Shown here: positions 37,944 through 39,248 of the stretch, piece by piece
Position numbering within the stretch: position 1 is the stretch's first letter
Layout: the number at the start of each line of letters is the position of its first letter
Assembly (NCBI GenBank): GCA_013289145.1
Contig: JABDAM010000012.1
Location: 1-39,248 of the forward strand
Reading direction: 5' to 3'
DNA: 39,248 bases
From: Alphaproteobacteria bacterium
Lineage (GTDB): Bacteria; Pseudomonadota; Alphaproteobacteria; UBA11073
Made by a program: the position numbers and the translations under genes
The notes under the pieces: model-generated
The model's database searches: none
Told to the model about the DNA's origin: nothing
Seen by the model: the letters and a program-made list of their open reading frames with translations, nothing else

Positions 37944-38432
37944 ATGTCCGACGCAGCCAAACCCGACAAAAAATCCAAAACCGGAAAAACCCCGGGGGCC
38001 AAAAAGGGCGGCGGGTTTATTGGGTGGTTTTTACTCTTTGCGCCGATCACGTTGGGGCTAGGGTATTTTTATCCGCCGCTGTTTATGCTCGTGGTGCTGA
38101 TGGCGCCGGGGTGGTTTGCTTTGATGTCGGACCAGGCTGAGGACCACGCCATGGCGGTTTGCGTCGGTTCGGGCACGCTGGCGGGGGCGGTCTTTACGGT
38201 TTCGTCTTATTTGCTGTCGCCGCCGATTTTTTCCAGCGCGATGGTTTTGATTCAACAGCCGCAGACCTGGCTGCTGCCCATGGCCGGATCGGCAGCGGGG
38301 GCGGTGATTTTCTATATTGTGCCGATGATGATCATCGAGAGCGTTTATATCAAAAACCAGGCACACAAAAAATTCCTGGAAGACAGTCAAAAGAAATTGA
38401 TCGAGGACTGGGGGCCGGAGGTTAGGAATTAG
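37944..38432 (+). CDS. Unknown small membrane protein
   Basis: A 162-residue protein with a Lys/Gly-rich N-terminus (about 1-24) and four or so hydrophobic segments (GWFLLFAPITLGLGYFY; LFMLVVLMAPGWFAL; VGSGTLAGAVFTVSSYLL; SAAGAVIFYIVPMMII), ending in a charged helix. No family recognised. ATG 37944 follows AGG by 5 bases. It probably shares a transcript with the DUF4424 gene. It converges on rpoH with 33 bases between. Confidence 0.75.
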   Translation: MSDAAKPDKKSKTGKTPGAKKGGGFIGWFLLFAPITLGLGYFYPPLFMLVVLMAPGWFALMSDQAEDHAMAVCVGSGTLAGAVFTVSSYLLSPPIFSSAMVLIQQPQTWLLPMAGSAAGAVIFYIVPMMIIESVYIKNQAHKKFLEDSQKKLIEDWGPEVRN

Positions 38433-38465
38433 GATTCTAGGATGATAAAAAATAATTTCTAAAAC

Positions 38466-39248
38466 CTACTTTCTGATTTCTTTTTCCACCTTTTCATACG
38501 CCTTTGCCTCAATCTGGCGCACGCGTTCGCGGGAAACGCCGAATTGTTGAGCAAGTTCTTCGAGCGTTGTTGGTTCGTCTTGCAGGCGGCGGGCGGTGAA
38601 GATGGTTTTTTCGCGTGGGCTGAGTTTTTCCATTGCGCTATGCAGCATCGTTATGCGGCTGTCCATTTCATCGTGCGCGATGACGGTTTGTTCGGCGCTG
38701 GCGTGCGGATCGGCGATGGTTTCAATCCATTCCGCTTCGCCGTCGAGGATCAGCGGCGCGTTGAGTGATGTATCGTGCGAGCCGATGCGCGCGTCCATTT
38801 CCATGACTTCGCGTGACGTCACGTTCAGGCGCTCGGCGATTTCTTCGGCCTGGGCGGGCGAGAGGGTTTCGTTTAGCGCCCGAATGGCGGCTTTAACTTT
38901 TTTTAAACCGAAGAATAATTTTTTCTGCGCGGCCGTCGTGCCGATTTTCACCAGGGACCAGGAACGCAGGACGAATTCCTGTATCGCGGCCTTGATCCAC
39001 CACATAGCGTAGGTGGACAGGCGGAAACCGCGTTCGGGGTCAAATTTTTTCACAGCCTGCATCAGGCCGATGTTACCCTCGGCGATCAGGTCGGAAACGG
39101 GCAGGCCGTAGCCGCGGTAGCTAAATGCCACCTTGGCAACCAGGCGCAGGTGGGACGTGATGAGCTGGTGCGCGGCGGCGCGGTCGCCGGTGTCGGCCAG
39201 ACGGCGGGCGAGCATGTATTCTTCCGTAGCCGACAGCATAGGGAAACG
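38466..39248 (-). CDS. rpoH: RNA polymerase sigma-32 factor RpoH, 5' end beyond the window
   Basis: 260 residues of a heat-shock sigma factor; the N-terminus is cut by the window edge. The first visible residues RFPMLSATEEYMLARR are internal in RpoH, so the ATG at 39239 is not the start; about 30 residues are missing. Region 2 (SHLRLVAKVAFSYRGYGLPV, LIAEGNIGLMQAVKKFDPER, STYAMWWIKAAIQEFVLRSW), the RpoH box QKKLFFGLKK, and region 4 (TTLEELAQQFGVSRERVRQI) are all present. It would direct transcription of chaperone genes such as clpB. Confidence 0.94.
   Translation of the reverse strand, partial: RFPMLSATEEYMLARRLADTGDRAAAHQLITSHLRLVAKVAFSYRGYGLPVSDLIAEGNIGLMQAVKKFDPERGFRLSTYAMWWIKAAIQEFVLRSWSLVKIGTTAAQKKLFFGLKKVKAAIRALNETLSPAQAEEIAERLNVTSREVMEMDARIGSHDTSLNAPLILDGEAEWIETIADPHASAEQTVIAHDEMDSRITMLHSAMEKLSPREKTIFTARRLQDEPTTLEELAQQFGVSRERVRQIEAKAYEKVEKEIRK

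Overview
The window looks like a core-genome segment of an alphaproteobacterium. It carries several alphaproteobacterial arrangements: rpoZ near a bifunctional SpoT/Rsh gene, the acpS-lepB-rnc-era-recO series, aroQ-accB-accC-aat, a DUF2155 gene beside an MCE/MlaD-type gene, and rpoH. No rRNA, tRNA, CRISPR array, transposase or integrase was seen. An assignment below class (for example to a Micavibrio-like lineage) would be a guess.

Layout. Positions 1-8758 run forward: transaldolase, the outer-membrane assembly lipoprotein BamD, the repair protein RecN, NAD-dependent DNA ligase, a TetR-type regulator and the ClpB disaggregase. Positions 8755-20293 run in reverse, and in transcription order are: spoT, an unknown gene, acpS, lepB, rnc, a NUDT9-like Nudix gene, era, recO, alr, parC. 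The middle, about 20.3-30 kb, is the more variable part. It holds an AT-rich unknown gene, a 560-base non-coding stretch with a relic resembling the end of rpoZ, a lone type IV prepilin-like gene, rpoZ, a repeat-containing unknown gene diverging from a NYN-domain (LabA-like) gene, a family-5 uracil-DNA glycosylase, xseA, two more unknown genes and a lipoprotein. From 28.9 to 36 kb lies the aroQ-accB-accC-aat-DUF2155-mlaD neighbourhood, with an EamA transporter and a divergent phosphofructokinase set into it. The right end has an XRE regulator, a DUF4424 exported protein with a small membrane protein, and rpoH running off the edge.

How the genes work together. Three themes recur: genome maintenance (recN, ligA, parC, recO, UDG, xseA), envelope and lipid work (bamD, lepB, acpS, accB/accC, alr, mlaD), and stress or global control (spoT, rpoZ, rpoH, clpB). 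Genes are tightly packed. All seven tail-to-tail pairs lie from an 11-base overlap to a 33-base gap, and only one clear intrinsic terminator was found.

Most worth a second look: (1) a NUDT9-family ADP-ribose-hydrolase-like gene inside the rnc-era operon; (2) a bipartite upstream motif shared by two unknown genes and the NYN gene; (3) aat, which appears to start at ATT; (4) a degenerate copy of the rpoZ tail on the far side of the prepilin gene; (5) a perfect hairpin or operator directly before the spoT start.
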